8,317 bases of DNA, from the NCBI GenBank assembly GCA_003134675.1, contig PLBZ01000078.1, positions 4,485 to 12,801 on the forward strand, given 5' to 3'. Positions 6,402 to 8,317 of this stretch are shown in pieces (position 1 is the first letter of the stretch; every line of letters starts with the position of its first letter). The position numbers and the translations under genes are program-made. A model generated the notes under the pieces. That model saw only the letters and a list, made by a program, of their open reading frames with translations. It ran no database searches and was not told the origin of the DNA. This stretch comes from Solirubrobacterales bacterium. Its GTDB lineage: Bacteria; Actinomycetota; Thermoleophilia; Solirubrobacterales; Solirubrobacteraceae.

Positions 6402-8317
6402 ATGTCAGACAGCGAAACCCCTCAACCCAACCCTGAGCGCGACGGCACTCCTGATCCTTCCGTGGCAGAGCCCGTGAACGGCTCGCCCGAGCAGAGCGCT
6501 CAGAGCCCGGCTCCGTCCGCCGATGGGCCTCAGAGCGCCGACAGTGACTCTCCACCGACGATGTTGTCAGGGTGGGGCCGCAACACGTGGGCGGCAGTGG
6601 CGGTGCTGTGCGTTGCACTAGGTGCCGCTGCCTCGCTGCTCGGAGCGCACGCCGTGGCGCGCACGGATGCCGCCAATGCGCGGCAGTCGTTCCAGCTCAG
6701 CGTGACCTCGACTGGGATCGCCTCGACTGTGAGGTCGGCAACCCAGCAGGAGGAAGACCTCCTGCTCAGCGCGAGTACCTTCTTTGCCGCCAATTCGAAG
6801 GCAGCGCCCGCGGAATTCTCCACGTGGACCAAGTGGGCTCATGCGCTGCGTCGCTACCCCGAGCTCGAAAAGCTCGGTTTCGTAGCGTTCGTCCGAGCAC
6901 CGGAACCTGCGGCACCGCTCGCCGCAAGCACGGGCGGTGCGCTGAGGCCGCTCACGTTGCGCTCAGCGTCCTTCGAACGCGCAGCTGTTCGGGTCGTTCC
7001 CGCCAGCAAGCCCCACTATTACTGCTCCGCCGTCGCCGAACTCGCGAGGAGCTCCTCCCACGGATCGGCGGTGCGTGGGAGCCACTGTGCGCTGACGCAC
7101 GCACTGCTGTCGTTGCGAAGCTCGGGAGCGAGCAGCTACACCGCGACCTCCGTGGGGGGGACCAAAGCCCTGAGCATCGTGACACCCCTCTACAGAGGGG
7201 GCTCCTCGCCGTCCACCGCTGCGGGCCGCAGGGCAGCGTTCGTCGGATGGCTGCACGAGGTGCTCGCACCTGGGGTCGTGTTGAAAGAGGCCTTGCGCGG
7301 CCACCCCGCCAGTGCGGTGCAGCTCCGCTACCGGGCCGGCTCCTCGAATGTCGCGTTCAGCAGTGGCACCCCGCAGCGGGGCGCGCAGAGCCTGACGACG
7401 AACCTTCACAACGGATGGACCGTGAGGAGCTTCGGTGCAGCAGCCGGCGCGGGCGTGCTCACAGACGGCGATGCCCTCGCGCTGTTGATCGGCGGCACCC
7501 TCCTGAGCGTGCTGCTTGGTCTGCTGGTTTTCCTCCTTGGCACTCCTCGTGGGCGGGCGCTGGCCCCGCAGGTCCGCAAGCTGCCCCATTCAGAGCTCTA
7601 CGACGCCCTGACCGGTCTTCCCAACCGCGTGCTCACGCTGGACCGTGCCGAGCGCATGGTCGCGCGAGCGGGACGCGATTCGGGGATGCTGGCGGGCGCT
7701 CTGTTCGTCGACATCGACCGACTCAAGGATGTCAACGAAAAGCTCGGGCAGGCCGCCGGTGATCAGCTGTTGAGAATCGTCGGGGAACGGCTGGAGGGCG
7801 TGGTACGAGCGCACGACACCGTGGGTCGTCTCGGAGGAGACGAGTTCGTGGTGCTGGTCGAATCGGCAGCCCGCGGGGTGCGGCTCGACTCCCTGGCCCA
7901 GCGCATGATCGAGGCCCTGCACAAGCCCGTCGAGCTCGATGATTTTGGGCCAAGCTTCGTCTTGACCGCGAGTATCGGCGTCGCCTTTGGCCGCTACGCG
8001 ACTCCCGATGACCTGTTGCGCGACGCGCACCTGGCCCTGGCCTCGGCAAAGGCCGCGGGCAAAGACCGCTACACGCTCTTCAACGCCAACATGCGCACCA
8101 TCATCGAGGGTCGTGCGGTGCTCGAGGCCGAGCTGAACGCCGCGCTGGCGGAGGAGCAGTTCTTCCTGCTCTACCAGCCGATCTACGATCTGAGCACCCG
8201 CAAAGTGGCCGGTCTGCAGGCGCTGATTCGCTGGCAGCATCCCACGCAGGGCGTCCTCGCACCCGGAGACTTCATCCCGCTGGCGGAGGAAACTGGGCTG
8301 ATCGTGCCGATCGGCCG
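6402..8317 (+). CDS. Membrane-bound CHASE-like/GGDEF/EAL cyclic-di-GMP protein (3' end outside window)
   Basis: Probable sensor that makes cyclic-di-GMP in response to an extracytoplasmic signal. The frame stays open from ATG 6402 to the window end (638 codons), so the gene is partial. Residues 1-60 are a Pro/Ser/Gln-rich cytoplasmic tail. TM1 is about 63-86. Residues 87-355 form a CHASE-like external domain, with STFFAANSKAAPAEFSTW near 125-142, PELEKLGFVAFV, two cysteines (208 and 229) that could pair, and IVTPLYRGG. TM2 is about 359-379. The GGDEF domain starts at YDALTGLPNR (400-409) and has VDIDRLKDVN, an intact GGDEF (478-482) and an RxxD I-site (Arg469-Asp472) five residues before it, implying product inhibition. 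Small departures are NE for ND and GQ for GH. The EAL domain begins near residue 575 with FLLYQPIYDL, but its signature reads QALIRWQHP (Gln606), replacing the metal-binding Glu. No good SD precedes ATG 6402; in-frame TTG 6384 and 6387 are alternatives. The CHASE assignment is by pattern only. Confidence 0.9.
   Translation, partial: MSDSETPQPNPERDGTPDPSVAEPVNGSPEQSAQSPAPSADGPQSADSDSPPTMLSGWGRNTWAAVAVLCVALGAAASLLGAHAVARTDAANARQSFQLSVTSTGIASTVRSATQQEEDLLLSASTFFAANSKAAPAEFSTWTKWAHALRRYPELEKLGFVAFVRAPEPAAPLAASTGGALRPLTLRSASFERAAVRVVPASKPHYYCSAVAELARSSSHGSAVRGSHCALTHALLSLRSSGASSYTATSVGGTKALSIVTPLYRGGSSPSTAAGRRAAFVGWLHEVLAPGVVLKEALRGHPASAVQLRYRAGSSNVAFSSGTPQRGAQSLTTNLHNGWTVRSFGAAAGAGVLTDGDALALLIGGTLLSVLLGLLVFLLGTPRGRALAPQVRKLPHSELYDALTGLPNRVLTLDRAERMVARAGRDSGMLAGALFVDIDRLKDVNEKLGQAAGDQLLRIVGERLEGVVRAHDTVGRLGGDEFVVLVESAARGVRLDSLAQRMIEALHKPVELDDFGPSFVLTASIGVAFGRYATPDDLLRDAHLALASAKAAGKDRYTLFNANMRTIIEGRAVLEAELNAALAEEQFFLLYQPIYDLSTRKVAGLQALIRWQHPTQGVLAPGDFIPLAEETGLIVPIG

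Noticed and set aside
6572..7762. 396-codon open frame on the plus strand
   Set aside because: It is a +1-type shadow of the CHASE-like/GGDEF gene, whose own frame carries TM segments, DALTGLPNR and GGDEF. Its own translation is Arg/Gly-rich without motifs.
7590..8240. 216-codon open frame on the minus strand
   Set aside because: It is antisense to the GGDEF and EAL domains, and mirrors their conserved codons; no recognisable domain of its own.

Overview
The window is GC-rich, almost fully coding bacterial DNA carrying three menaquinone (vitamin K2) genes of the classical o-succinylbenzoate route, one large membrane transporter and the front part of a membrane-bound cyclic-di-GMP signalling protein. 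High GC, GTG/TTG starts, Ala/Arg-rich proteins and the style of the MenD and MenH sequences suggest a high-GC actinobacterium, possibly Thermoleophilia/Solirubrobacterales. The phylum guess is an inference from general appearance, not from a search.

Layout, left to right. Bases 1-86 are a leader with a small palindrome and a Shine-Dalgarno (SD) site. A menF-type isochorismate synthase follows on the plus strand (87-1580). It converges on, and overlaps by 38 bp, a minus-strand MMPL/RND-family transporter (3762-1543). That transporter lies directly downstream of menD (5540-3759, minus) and shares a 4-bp ATGA stop/start with it, so the two should be co-transcribed and translationally coupled. 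The menD start is only 11 bp from the start of the divergent menH (5552-6286, plus). After a 115-bp intergenic region with a promoter-like, palindromic segment comes a plus-strand gene for a CHASE-like/GGDEF/EAL protein (6402 to the window end). It is open at the right edge and has no stop codon in view.

How the genes fit together. MenF turns chorismate into isochorismate, MenD adds the succinyl-semialdehyde unit from 2-oxoglutarate to give SEPHCHC, and MenH eliminates pyruvate to give SHCHC. These are the first three committed steps of menaquinone synthesis. menC, menE, menB, menA and menG are not here. The three genes lie on both strands in at least three transcription units, so they cannot be one simple operon. 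The MMPL transporter is tied to menD by translation, but its substrate cannot be read from the sequence. The GGDEF/EAL protein has an intact GGDEF motif and an intact RxxD inhibitory site, but its EAL signature reads QAL, so its phosphodiesterase half may be inactive.

Most notable for follow-up: a perfect 16-bp inverted repeat inside menF, in phase with the codons and at what looks like a Gly/Pro-rich insertion; the 11-bp head-to-head menD/menH starts; the menD-mmpL ATGA coupling; and the QAL substitution. I see no RNA genes, CRISPR array, insertion sequence or phage gene, and no strong evidence for a wholly new system.
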